A stretch of DNA of 64,000 nucleotides from positions 186,001 to 250,000 of the forward strand of contig OY780964.2 of the NCBI GenBank assembly GCA_963675935.2, given 5' to 3'. Below are positions 1 through 9,715 of this stretch, in pieces. The notes beneath the pieces were generated by a model, which was not told the origin of the DNA, ran no database searches, and saw only the letters and a list, made by a program, of their open reading frames with translations. Source of the stretch: G963675935 sp963675935. Lineage in GTDB: Bacteria; Planctomycetota; Planctomycetia; Pirellulales; Thermoguttaceae. Made by a program: the position numbers and the translations under genes. Position 1 is the first letter of the stretch, and each line of letters opens with the position of its first letter.

Positions 1-262
1 TGACCTCGTTCTTTTGAACGAGCTTGGCCCGCAGCCGAGCAACCTCCTCCTCTTGAGCGGACAGTTTTTGGGCCTCGCGTTTGGCGACCGGATGAAAGGC
101 GGCCGAGGCGTTATCGAACAGGATTTTCTGCCAGGCGTAGATTTGGTTGGGCTTGATGCCGTACTCGTCGCACAGATCCGACATCGGTACTTTATCGACC
201 AAGTACCTCTTAAGGATGGTAGCCTTCTGGTCTGTGGTGAAACATCGTCGTGGTGCAGTCAT
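1..262 (-). CDS. IS3-family transposase OrfA (partial)
   Basis: The minus-strand frame opens with ATG at 262 and runs off the window start, giving 87 residues. It reads MTAPRRCFTTDQKATILKRY, then a helix-turn-helix (residues about 28-48, DLCDEYGIKPNQIYAWQK), then the start of a leucine-zipper-like coiled coil (LSAQEEEVARLRAKLVQKNE). This is the typical layout of HTH_Tnp_1 OrfA proteins, which bind the element's ends and are fused to OrfB by -1 frameshifting. A GGAG-type ribosome site (GAGGAGAAATCC) lies just upstream of the ATG. The C-terminus and OrfB are outside the window. Confidence 0.88.
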   Translation of the reverse strand, partial: MTAPRRCFTTDQKATILKRYLVDKVPMSDLCDEYGIKPNQIYAWQKILFDNASAAFHPVAKREAQKLSAQEEEVARLRAKLVQKNEV

Positions 263-330
263 GGATTTCTCCTCGTTTGGGGTTTGATTCTAACCCATAC
301 GACCGAGATTTTCCATTTCCAGCCGGTTCA
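1..330 (-). mobile_element. IS3-family element, one end (continues off the window)
   Basis: On the minus strand the element seems to begin at position 330 with TGAACCGGCTGG, followed by about 68 nt of leader and then an IS3 orfA. TG is the usual terminal dinucleotide of IS3-family ends. The other end is outside the window, so the target duplication cannot be checked. The element has replaced the 3' end of the neighbouring nuclease-STAND gene, whose reading frame runs on into it and stops at 210. The exact end is inferred from where host-like coding stops. Confidence 0.7.
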
Positions 331-3300
331 AAACAACATAATAGCGTGGCAATAGCTGTGGCGGTCCTTTCTCTTACCATCGGACTCGGCCATACCAGCC
401 TCTGGACTAGAACATCGAGCACAGCAATGTTTTTGTGGCCGGCGACCCATTCGGGTACCGGCAGATGTGTATCCGCGACAAGGGACTCGGCAAATCGTAC
501 TGCCGCGTCGGTTATCTTTTGTGCGTTTGCAAGATCATCGAACAATAGTAGGTATTCAACCCCCCTCGATAATGGAATATTTCTGTCCGAGCTGTCTTTG
601 AAGAACTCAAGATACCGCCTCGGGTACTTGTCCTTAATGAACCGCCATCTGATTTGCGCCTTTTTTGAATCGGTCCAATACCGTTGCCATCCATGGTCAT
701 TGGCCTGCGCTTTGCAAATTAGGCCAAAGGCATGGTCTGGGTCGTACTCATACGCGAGCGGATAGAGCACATCGAACAACTCACCGGATCTAACTTGCTC
801 CCCGTACTTGTCGAGCAGCATCTTTATCGTTGCATATATCTCCGCTTTATTGCCAGCGACAAGCCAGTGCTTAAGCCATCCGGTCAGGTAATTGTTCCAT
901 TCCCAGCTATTCTCAAACTGAGTCGCGAGATGTGTAAGCAAGTCGTGTGGTGTAACAAGAGAATAGTCCTTCTGTGACTGGCTATACTCTGGAGACGAAG
1001 TACGTTGTTCGATTGGAATCGTAATTGGTCCGAGATACGACTCGATCTCCTCCAGTGCAGTTTTGGCGCCAGGTATAGTGGCACTAAGTTTCTTGAGTTC
1101 TTTAAGCGAGTCGTTATCCAGCGCAGTCCCTGCCAGGGCTATCTCGTATTCATTCGAAAAGGACAAGGAGCGTAGAACATACTTAAACAGGTTCTCCGCG
1201 TCGTACAGCTCTTCGTGGTCGGCGGCAGCGCAATAGTAACGCCTCAGTAAAGACGGATCGATCTGGGCTAGAAGATCGGCCAGGTCAGAAGCCAAGTAGT
1301 TCGTTTCATCGCCATCGGTGTAATCAGTTACGCGGACTATTAGAGGGATCATGCGTTTTACCCAATCAGCGATGGGTGTCTCATCGAGTCCCGACTGCGC
1401 ATACACACGAATGGCTTCTATAACGTCGAAGAAGTACATATCTTTGTGATAACCATAGCCGAGTAGATTGTCGACGGCTTTGGGGAGAAAGGCATTAGCG
1501 CTTGTAGCGTCGCCGTGCAAACGAGAAATGGCGGACATATTCGCATAATCTCTGGCCCGGTCGCTAAAATATGTCACCGACCGCGACAAACTGTCGGTTA
1601 TGGTTGTCTGAACAATGGCGTACACATCGGGAGCAAATCGGACCGTTTCGCATTGTAGCGTCAGATCGATCAGGGTACTCACGCTGAACAGTGCTGGCCG
1701 TCGAATGATACGGCGGTACTCATCCAGTACGATCTTCTGGTTTATTCCGAGATAGGTTCTGAAGGAAGCAATGCCTTCGAGAATAGAGCTAATCGCGTCC
1801 CGAAGAGCGAATTGAAACCCGATTTTCTCTTGGTCGGCCGGCCAGTCCAGTTCTTCCAGATTGTCGAGTTCCGTAAACAGCGATTCAAACGTGACAGTTC
1901 GTGCCGTAATCTCGTCGCTTGTCTTCAGGCCTGCGTGAAACAACGCCACCATCGCCCTCGCTGACCAGAAGTCAGGGGCGTTCTTGATCCATTGTTCGAC
2001 CTTACCACGTTCCCCGGCATAGTTGTAAAGCAAAGACAGCAGGTAGCCCTCCTCATAGGCGGCTTTCCATTTTGCTCTCTCTTCCGAATCATATTCTCGG
2101 ATCTTATCCACAAACAGTTCGTATCGTGGCAGTGCCGGCAGCTGAACCTGGATACCTTTTAGCGCCTGATACAACGCACAAATGGTCGGAAGATCGTTCC
2201 TGTCCTTGAAAAGTGGTAAGAAATCATCCTTTGGATGTTCTATGCCGTACCGGGCAACCTCGGTGAGAATAGCGCTACGCTCATCGTCGGCGAGCGTTAG
2301 CTGCAACAAAATCAAAAGCTTCTCCCTATCACCTAGTTTCAAAAGTGACCTTGCGTAGATGCTAAACAGCTCGGGCGTTATGTGTAGCTCACGAAGACCA
2401 ATCAAGTATTTATGCACCCTTCCCAGATCGTGAGAGCGTTCATACGGAAGGGCCTGGAGAAGGGCAACCGTAGAGGCAGGCAGAGTGTTCTGTCGGTACT
2501 CCTGTCCGTCTAAACGGTCTATTATCTCGTTTACTATATCCTGTACTACTAGGTGATTACCTTGCGAATCGGCGAGGCCGACAACAAAGGGAAGCAAGGA
2601 TGAAGGTAACACGCCATAGTCAATGTAGTCGAGGACGTGCGGATTCCCCTGGAGCGATTCCTGCCAAATGAGCTTGGTTGGCTCATCAACAAAATCCATG
2701 GAGTTAAGATAGTAGGTGTGCAGGTACGATATCTCTAATCCCTTGCCGAAATCGTCCTTTTCGACGGCAACCTTGGCAGCTAGCCTCATCTGTCTCGATA
2801 TCTGTTCCGAATTGCAGGGGTAGCAGATGGCATCTATCAACCACTGACGATTTATAGAAAGAAGCGGCTCGCTATTGCCTAACTCATGCTCGATGATCTT
2901 GAGCTCAGCCCATTTCAGATATTCGTATTGCGAGTGTTCCAGCCATTGTTTGACTTTTCTCTTTATTGCAATCAATTGCTGCCCCATTTCGGGCCGTTCC
3001 TTGAGGAACAAGTCAAAACTGTTGTGAAAGACGTTCAGCTGACCGCGAGAGTTTGCTGCAATTAGATGCGATACCTGGTTAAACCCATTCGTTATATCTG
3101 CCGGGGCAGAAGCCGAGACCGACAAACATTCAATAAGCTGTCTCTCTGTGAAGGAAAAGTTGACGCTGACTACTGTGAGGAGCAGCGTCCTGGCATTATC
3201 GCTTAACTGATTCCAAAGAGAGGCATAATAGGTCTCAATTCCTTCGCCATACGGAACGAGGTCGTTGCAGGAATAGTCGCTAACGAGGCCGTTGCCAAAG

Positions 3301-3567
3301 ATGTTTTTCAACTGTTGGAGAGTGTAACGCAAATGCAAGGGATTGCCATTTGTAGTAGAAAACAGCTTCTCTATCAGGTTGTCGTACTGTTGGGCATGCT
3401 CCGGAAGATGAATACCGACGCTGTTGTTTCTGACGAGCCTGGACACAGCCCTCTTACTCAAGCCCTTTATTTCCGTCCATTCGTTTTGTGGACATCGGTC
3501 TAAGACGATCTGAGGCAATTGCGACTTTGCAATTTCTTGCATTCCGAATATCAGCCAGACGCCGGAC

Positions 3568-5126
3568 GGGAGCATTGCGTCTTTGTAGGAGTTATGCGGC
3601 ATTGGCCAGTGGTGTTGCAAAGGCTTTGTTTGTCAGGACTTGCCAGTGTTTCGACTTGTAATAGGCACGCAACATGAGCATCTGTTCGGCGTGCTCCTCG
3701 TGCCAGAAGATGCCTGGCCCCTTCAACCGCAAGTTGATGACCCGACGGACCGCGCTCTCCATCGAGCCGCTGCCCATCGGCATCTTCGCGCGACGCGCCT
3801 TGGCATAATCCAGACGCCCGGCACGAGCGTTGCGCAGGAGGTAGTCCCGTTCGCGACTCCAGCCCTTGCCACGCTTCCCCTCGCAGAGTCGCTCGACTTC
3901 TTCGGTGAACGCCTTCAGTTCTCCACGCCACAAGCGACGCCGTTGTCGCGTCGCCCAACGCTTCCGCTCGCGGACCCGCCACGACGTGTTCAAGGCGGCC
4001 AGGGCATAGACGTGCTCGACGACGTGGTAGAAATCCACCAACTCCCGGCAACGCACGACGCCCGCCAATCCCAGACGCTTCCACAATTGTGCGACTCGCA
4101 ACCAAATCCACTTCGCCCCGTCGGCAATGAACAAGACTTCTTTCGCTTGGTCGATGTGCAACTGGCGGAGATAGAATTCCATCAGCCGAAACACTTCGTC
4201 GGGGCCCTGGAGCGTGCCGTCGATCACCGGCGCGAACTCTTGAGCGATCCGCCCTGTTTCGTCCACCGCGTAGATCACCAACAACTTGGGCTCGCGCCAA
4301 TCGGTGCGGTAACGCGATCGCCACTTTTTAGTCCGCTTGCCCCGCTTGTTCTTGCGAACGCGAAGCCGGCCGCCGTCGGTGGAAATCACCACACGCCGCC
4401 CGGCCAGCGAGCCCTCGATGCCCATGCCGTCCACGGCCTGACGGCTCCGCGCCCGCTGGGCAAAATGGTATGCCACATTGGCGATCCGCCGGATCGACAT
4501 GTCCACGCCCATCTGCCGCAGCCGCGCTTGGGCATCCTCGAAGGAACTCAATGCCGCGGCAAGTTGGGCCACTTCACTGGCCAGCGCGGGCGTGGTGCGG
4601 TCACATACCCCCAACAGCGTCAGGCCAAAATAACTCCCTTTCCCCTTGTCGGCACGGGGTTGGCTGCGACACCAGTAGCGAACCATCACCTCCACCTCCA
4701 TCCCGCCCAGAAACTGCACCGTCACCGACCGATAGCCGAAGTCTTTCATCTTTTTGAGCGAGGCTTTGGCCAGCGCCCGCTCCTGCGCGTGCAACGCCGG
4801 GCTGGCCAAGGCCCGTTGCAGTTCCAACGCGGTGGCCAACACCTGGAGCCGGTCGGTCAAACCCTTTCCCTCCCGCTCCCGCTGTGCCAACTCGGCGGCA
4901 CTGGTCGGCGCGATTCCCTTCGCCAGCCATCGCTCGAACTCCGCTTTTGCCTCTTGCAACTGCCGCTCAATTTCTGCTATCCTCTGGACCGCCTTCGAGC
5001 CGTCGTTCGTGACATAGGGCATGGTGGAACTCCTTTCCGCCAGATTGGTGAAATAGAACCGCCCTTATCGACGACTCGAAGGTATTTTGCTAGATCATTT
5101 TCCTCCTACAGAATCGAAATGCTCCC
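3568..5126 (-). mobile_element. ISKra4-family insertion sequence (1559 bp, complete)
   Basis: The imperfect inverted ends are 24 bp long: GGGAGCATTGCG at 3568, and GGGAGCATTTCG reading inward from 5126, both reaching TGTAGGAG. They are flanked by an 8-bp direct repeat CGCCGGAC at 3560-3567 and 5127-5134. Ends starting GGG and a single long transposase are typical of ISKra4. Removing the element plus one repeat restores the nuclease-STAND frame. Confidence 0.9.
3592..5022 (-). CDS. ISKra4-family transposase
   Basis: This 476-aa protein fills its element almost end to end. It has an N-terminal coiled coil (residues 10-60), the segment VVISTDGGRLRVRKNKRGKR with the first catalytic Asp, EVLFIADGAKWIW with the second, and a C-terminal MGSGSMESAVRRVINLRLKG motif carrying the Glu. 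The latter is characteristic of ISKra4 DDE transposases. An AAGGAG ribosome site lies just upstream of the ATG at 5022. The frame is intact, so the element could still be active. Confidence 0.92.
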   Translation of the reverse strand: MPYVTNDGSKAVQRIAEIERQLQEAKAEFERWLAKGIAPTSAAELAQREREGKGLTDRLQVLATALELQRALASPALHAQERALAKASLKKMKDFGYRSVTVQFLGGMEVEVMVRYWCRSQPRADKGKGSYFGLTLLGVCDRTTPALASEVAQLAAALSSFEDAQARLRQMGVDMSIRRIANVAYHFAQRARSRQAVDGMGIEGSLAGRRVVISTDGGRLRVRKNKRGKRTKKWRSRYRTDWREPKLLVIYAVDETGRIAQEFAPVIDGTLQGPDEVFRLMEFYLRQLHIDQAKEVLFIADGAKWIWLRVAQLWKRLGLAGVVRCRELVDFYHVVEHVYALAALNTSWRVRERKRWATRQRRRLWRGELKAFTEEVERLCEGKRGKGWSRERDYLLRNARAGRLDYAKARRAKMPMGSGSMESAVRRVINLRLKGPGIFWHEEHAEQMLMLRAYYKSKHWQVLTNKAFATPLANAA

Positions 5127-6507
5127 CGCCGGACTGTGGCACGCACACCTCTTTGAGGAAACTGGCTAATTCGCTTTTGTCGCCATAACGCAGCGCATGA
5201 TCGAGACCGTCAACAATGATGACAAGTGGTTTTCCGTCAGCTCGCGTTGCGCCTGCGATAGTAGAGATATAATCGCGAATCGGAATGTTATGCGAGTCCT
5301 TATTACCGAGATCACCAAGCTCCCTTCTGTGGATTTTGCATTGAGCCTTAATAGCCTCAATAATTCGGTCCGTGTTCAGACGTTCTTGCGGATTGGCATC
5401 AACGGGAGAAATATGGTAGTGATGTTTGATCGAAAGAAGGCCATAATCCGCTAGTTCGCGGTCAAGCTTCGACAGGTATACGCTCTTGCCCACCCCTGGT
5501 TTTCCGAAAAATACCTTGATACCCCCTTCAGGATTCTTCAGGTCTGTAAGGACTGTCTGATGCGTTGTCTCGTCGAAAAATTCAAAATCACTAGGAACAT
5601 CAAAGCTTTCTTCTAACGGTTTGGGAACATCAAATTCGCACCATTTGCGGATTTGATCAATGTCCAGTGGACGAGTGACGGACGCAAGGCATGCTTTGTC
5701 AATTTCATGATACAGATTGGTTACCCCTGATGCGGTCGCATTCAGCTGATTGTAGAAATACCGCCGTATAGCAATTTCCAGTTCATCGCCTGATAGGTTT
5801 TCCTGGTCAAAACGAAACTGAAATATTCGTAGTATGCTTGCGGCCTTCGATTCATCGCCCACCTCTTTAATGATGCGAGTGTAGAGATCGGGCGATTCAG
5901 ACTTTATTTGTGTGAGATCCAGAAAGCCGGCGGACAAGTATTTATCGATTTCCTGGTCGGCTTGCCCATTTGTAATAAAATAGGCACATTTCGTCTTGTT
6001 AAGACGAGTCAACAGCGAACCTGCCCACTTGCTTAGCAGGGAAGGACCACCACGCTGGCCCTTATTCAAAAAATCATCCCATTTCCACTGATTTGAGGAG
6101 TTTTGCCTTTGCTTTACTTGGTAGAGGTGATACATATCGTCTCTATCAAGACAGACAATATCGTCAAGATAGAACTTGTTCGGCGCGGTTTCGTCGGGAC
6201 ACGTTTCAAACTGTATCCACTGATACTGTTCGGGATGGGCCAGCCATTCGCCGCAGAAGCGCAAGCCCCAATAGTTTTGATAAGCGAAGCCACTGCGAAG
6301 TGAACTGCTAATATTGGTTTTGCTCATAAGTATCGCCCTGTTTAGCCATTTTCGTAGTCGCGATCGAGTTACGTAGCTAACCGGAGAGTGATGGTGGAGG
6401 CCACGTCAAGCCAATGTTCCAACGAATCACCGTCACTACGACAACGTTCTTTGGATTGTTTGCGACTCCTTCGCGATATCGCCACGCTCTCGAATCGATT
6501 TGAAAAT

Positions 6508-7604
6508 GGCAGTGTCAAAATTGAATCGCAAAAAGGTGGAAAACTGGTCTAGGTGAAAACAGCGCGGGGAGGTTCGATAGGGTGGTTTTCGTCAGGAAAC
6601 ACCCTTTTTGAACGGAGTCCCCGCGATGGCCCATCATCTTACCCTGGAAGAGCGTGAGGTTATAGCCCGGATGCGAAGCAACGGTCGCAGTCAGACGGAG
6701 ATCGCCAAACGGCTCGGCAGAGCGGATAGCACGATTTCCCGCGAGCTTTGCCGGAATCGCGGCCGCAACGGCTACTGGCCGGTGGCGGCCCAGAAAAAGG
6801 CGGACGCCCGCCGAAGCCTTCGGCCGCGGTTGTCGAAGCTCCAGAGGCCCGACACAAGGCGGTACGTTCAGCAGCGATTGCGGCAGTATTGGTCGCCCGA
6901 TGAAATTGCGGGGCGCTCGCGGAGGGATTTCCCCCGCGATCCGCCGCGGCAGATTTCGCGCCAGACGATCTACAGCTGGATTCGATCGCAAACCGCCGCT
7001 GGAAAGCATTGGCGTCGCTACCTGAGGAGCGCCGGCTGGAAACGTCCCGGACGGGAAAAACGCGGGCTTTTGCCAGCCTCGACCAGCATCGAGCGGCGTC
7101 CCGCGATTGTCGATCGTCGCGGTCGGTTCGGCGACTGGGAAGGTGACACGGTGGTTGGCGCGGGCCGTCGCGGCGGAGCCCTCACGCTGGTGGAGCGGAA
7201 ATCCCGTTACTTGCTGTTGGGCCGAGTAAGCGACCTGCGAGCCGCCACGGTTCGGCAATCCGCCACCGAACTGTACGGCACGACGCCTCCCGCCTTGCGG
7301 AAGACACTGACGCTGGACAACGGCAAGGAGTTTGCGGAGCATCAACAACTGGAGGCGGACGCCTGCTTGAAGACCTACTTTGCCAAGGCCTACTGTGCCT
7401 GGCAACGAGGCACCAACGAGCACACCAATCGCCTGGTTCGTCAGTTTTTTCCAAAGGGCACGAATCTGGCGAGTATTCCCAAGCATCGTTTCACCCGTGT
7501 TCAACAACTCCTGAACAACCGCCCCCGAAAATGTCTCGGCTATCGAACACCCCTCGAAGTCCTCGGCTCACGACTACTTTTTGCGATTGATACTTGACAC
7601 TGCC
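6508..7604 (+). mobile_element. IS30-family insertion sequence (1097 bp, complete)
   Basis: Inverted ends share GGCAGTGTCAA and, after a mismatched stretch, ATCGCAAAAAG. They are flanked by a 3-bp duplication AAT (6505-6507 and 7605-7607), within the 2-3 bp expected for IS30. The element lies in the space between the nuclease-STAND gene and the radical SAM operon and interrupts no visible gene. Confidence 0.9.
6626..7597 (+). CDS. IS30-family transposase
   Basis: The protein has 323 aa from the ATG at 6626; an upstream in-frame ATG at 6608 has no better ribosome site. It starts MAHHLTLEEREVIARMRSNG with a helix-turn-helix (QTEIAKRLGRADSTISREL), as in IS30 proteins that bind the element's ends. 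The DDE catalytic core is visible: FGDWEGDTVVG (D), LTLDNGKEF (D), and ERGTNEHTNRLVRQFFPKGT-like WQRGTNEHTNRLVRQFFPKG (E). The stop codon lies inside the right inverted repeat. The frame is intact. Confidence 0.94.
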   Translation: MAHHLTLEEREVIARMRSNGRSQTEIAKRLGRADSTISRELCRNRGRNGYWPVAAQKKADARRSLRPRLSKLQRPDTRRYVQQRLRQYWSPDEIAGRSRRDFPRDPPRQISRQTIYSWIRSQTAAGKHWRRYLRSAGWKRPGREKRGLLPASTSIERRPAIVDRRGRFGDWEGDTVVGAGRRGGALTLVERKSRYLLLGRVSDLRAATVRQSATELYGTTPPALRKTLTLDNGKEFAEHQQLEADACLKTYFAKAYCAWQRGTNEHTNRLVRQFFPKGTNLASIPKHRFTRVQQLLNNRPRKCLGYRTPLEVLGSRLLFAIDT

Positions 7605-7885
7605 AATAGTGAATTGGGAAATGAAGAATTTTAAGATTACTTTCTTCAATCTAACACGAAAATCGCCATTATGGTAGGAACTCCTCAAACGATGCCCCTG
7701 AGTAGACGGGGACAAGTGTCCAGAGATTTATAACCGCGCAGACATTGCTCTTCGAGTCTGTGTAATGCCACGAGGCAAATCCATAAGCGAATTGCGCAGG
7801 GCGATAAGCAGCACGCTCAACTGGTTAGTTGTGCGGCCGTTGAACCAAGCACATACAAACATCCTTAGTGGCTACCATCCGCAAC

Positions 7886-9259
7886 CTATTTTTGCCGAGC
7901 TTTGTCTGACTCGTCAACGTAGTGCCTAAGTATGTCCTTCAAACGCTTTCCTGTCGCCTGAACAACAGTCTTCTTCGTGACGCGGCCCTGCCCCAACACT
8001 TCGTACAAAGTACGCTGCTGCCCTGTGGTCAATCTCGAAAACACTCTCTCCCAATGGGCTGCTCCGTTATTGTCGTGGGATCGCCTTTGAATAATATAGT
8101 GTTCAGGCATGGATGCAATTTTCATGAACTCATGAGAGTCGCATCCAAAAGCAGCCTCAAAAAATTCAAGTCGCGGGCTGACCACGCCGTGAGTCGACAA
8201 TAAGATGCACTGAATTCCCCTGAGAAGTCGCCGATTCCAATGAGGTCCGATATGTCGCCGATCTTTATCGGTAAGGGGAATATAACGCATCGGAAAGGAG
8301 GTGATCTTCGATCCAATCTTGGCATTGAGCTCTACACTCAAACGCAAACGGTCATAGAAGCTCTTGGGCGTATCGCGGAAATTGAAGAGAACATAGGTCC
8401 CAATTTCGGGAACACCGTGATCACAGGCTAGCTTCACGGCATTCGTATAGGTCGCATTCATCCCGGAATTGTCCAAAGCTAAGCGTAGCGGCCGAATAGC
8501 TATCCTCGCCAAAAGCTTCATCTTCTCGGCGGTCAATTTGCGGGCGTCCAAGCCTTGATTGAAATCCACTGCTCGCAGCTTATTGTTGAACTTCGCCCCC
8601 CTGTGAAAGCCAAGGTCCAAGATATCATGGATAATGTTCTTGAATTCGTGGGAAGCCAGCACGTTATTGTCGAGCAGCAATAGGTCTCGTTGGGGACCAT
8701 AGAGATCCTCGATACCTCGCACCTGACGGGCTATTGGTGTGTAGTGCTGAAAACACGGTTCAATGATCGGCACAGCACAGAAAGGGCAACGATTAGGACA
8801 ACCACGGGTTGTGTAGCCAAAGTACGCATTCTGAGCCGGATACTTATATGTGATTTCATCCAGAATACTGTAATCCGGGATGAGATGGTCGACTATCTGG
8901 CGGCTGGTCGAATCAAGAACGCCTCCACGGTCAAGCAGTCCAGCCACGACCGTGACACCAGTCAACGCATGGATTTCGTCACCCATAAGAGTTGCCAGCA
9001 CACCGCCAACCCATACATCCGCAGCATCTTCCACCGCCGTGGCGTAGTACTGAATCGTTTTGAGGGTAACGTTCCAATAGAAGCTAAAAAGCGTGGCAAC
9101 ATAAATGCGATCCCATTTGTAACTCCGGTGTATCTGGGAGCAACCCTTCACAAACTCAACGTGATCCCCACGCATCTTATGGTAGGCCGATATTTTCATC
9201 AGGCCCAACGGTGGGTACTTGTTTCGATACTCAGGTTCAACGAGTAAAATACGGCGCAT
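7886..9259 (-). CDS. radical SAM protein with B12-binding-like N-terminus, last gene of the defence-like operon
   Basis: 457 aa. The N-terminus (MRRILLVEPEYRNKYPPLGL, residues 1-130) resembles the cobalamin-binding-like Rossmann domain common in B12-dependent radical SAM enzymes. At about residue 151 the cluster motif RGCPNRCPFCA supplies the three cysteines (CxxxCxxC) that bind the 4Fe-4S cluster and cleave S-adenosylmethionine. Later segments (DNNVLA, DFNQGLDARKLT, LALDNSGM) are usual for the TIM-barrel half. The gene starts only 10 bp after the Dnd-associated-4-like gene ends, so it is probably co-transcribed with the SMC ATPase and helicase. That suggests a DNA or nucleotide modification step, but the substrate cannot be read from the sequence. 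I do not recognise a named subfamily. Confidence 0.85.
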   Translation of the reverse strand: MRRILLVEPEYRNKYPPLGLMKISAYHKMRGDHVEFVKGCSQIHRSYKWDRIYVATLFSFYWNVTLKTIQYYATAVEDAADVWVGGVLATLMGDEIHALTGVTVVAGLLDRGGVLDSTSRQIVDHLIPDYSILDEITYKYPAQNAYFGYTTRGCPNRCPFCAVPIIEPCFQHYTPIARQVRGIEDLYGPQRDLLLLDNNVLASHEFKNIIHDILDLGFHRGAKFNNKLRAVDFNQGLDARKLTAEKMKLLARIAIRPLRLALDNSGMNATYTNAVKLACDHGVPEIGTYVLFNFRDTPKSFYDRLRLSVELNAKIGSKITSFPMRYIPLTDKDRRHIGPHWNRRLLRGIQCILLSTHGVVSPRLEFFEAAFGCDSHEFMKIASMPEHYIIQRRSHDNNGAAHWERVFSRLTTGQQRTLYEVLGQGRVTKKTVVQATGKRLKDILRHYVDESDKARQK

Positions 9260-9268
9260 CTTTGATAA

Positions 9269-9715
9269 TCATCCATTAGCCGCGGTTTCAAAGACGTACT
9301 GCATTACCCGTCGGGGCAAATCCTTGACTACCGTCTTGTCCACAATAAATTCACCATCTTTCTCTACGAGAAAGCCGTTTAACACATTCTCAATCAGGTA
9401 CAACATGCCGCCATGCGCATATTCCTCGATTTTGGCAATGACTGTCTTGTCGTCTTGAAGTGAATTGAAATTCATGTCATTTCGTGCCAGAATCATCGCG
9501 TTGTAAGCACTCCACTCTTCTAGCGTGATGGTGTCCGACCAAAATCTCTCTTCACCCAGCTTGCCGAGTGGCGTTGGACACTCGTTCCGGTAACCAACAC
9601 ATGCGGACAGGAAAAACAATTCATGGAACTCCTGGACGAGGGTGCCCTTCAGCTCAGTGTAGAGCCTTCCGTGGTGCTTGCTCGTCCGGATTCGTCGGCG
9701 TTCGTCCATTTTCAT
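9269..9715 (-). CDS. DNA phosphorothioation-associated protein 4-like (Dnd-associated)
   Basis: 148 aa. The pattern FHELFFLSACVGYRNECPTP near residue 31, followed by PLGK and IEEYAHGGMLYLIENVL near residue 97, resembles small proteins annotated as Dnd system-associated protein 4, which carry an F..AAA.GY....PL block and an EEYA.GG block. Such proteins sit beside DNA phosphorothioation genes; their biochemical role is not known. The start overlaps the end of the SMC-like gene by 4 bp (ATGA-type junction), implying translational coupling. The assignment rests on remembered motif similarity; a profile search would settle it. Confidence 0.6.
   Translation of the reverse strand: MKMDERRRIRTSKHHGRLYTELKGTLVQEFHELFFLSACVGYRNECPTPLGKLGEERFWSDTITLEEWSAYNAMILARNDMNFNSLQDDKTVIAKIEEYAHGGMLYLIENVLNGFLVEKDGEFIVDKTVVKDLPRRVMQYVFETAANG

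Larger units (their letters stand above)
210..6327 (-). pseudogene. Cap4-like nuclease / STAND NTPase (Avs-like) defence gene, split by ISKra4 and 3'-truncated by IS3
   Basis: The two halves, 6327-5127 and 3559-210, form one reading frame once the ISKra4 element and one 8-bp target copy (CGCCGGAC) are removed. The rejoined reading is VCVPQSGVWLIFGMQ and the product is about 1516 aa. Residues 1-100 resemble the DUF4297/Cap4 dsDNA endonuclease domain: SGFAYQNYWGL, then FETC, LDDIVCL and the QVKQR motif that would supply the PD-(D/E)xK acidic and lysine residues. A P-loop (FFGKPGVGKS, about residue 275) and Walker B (LVIIVDGLDH) follow. The remaining 1100 residues look like a helical repeat sensor with no recognisable family. 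This nuclease-STAND-repeat order matches Avs-type antiphage proteins. The final ~40 codons are read from IS3 DNA, so the native C-terminus is lost. As it stands, the 410-aa N-terminal piece keeps the nuclease and part of the NTPase. Confidence 0.8.

Noticed and set aside
3640..5169. Long plus-strand open frame opposite the ISKra4 transposase
   Set aside because: Antisense of a clearly recognised transposase and crosses the element's end; it is a shadow.
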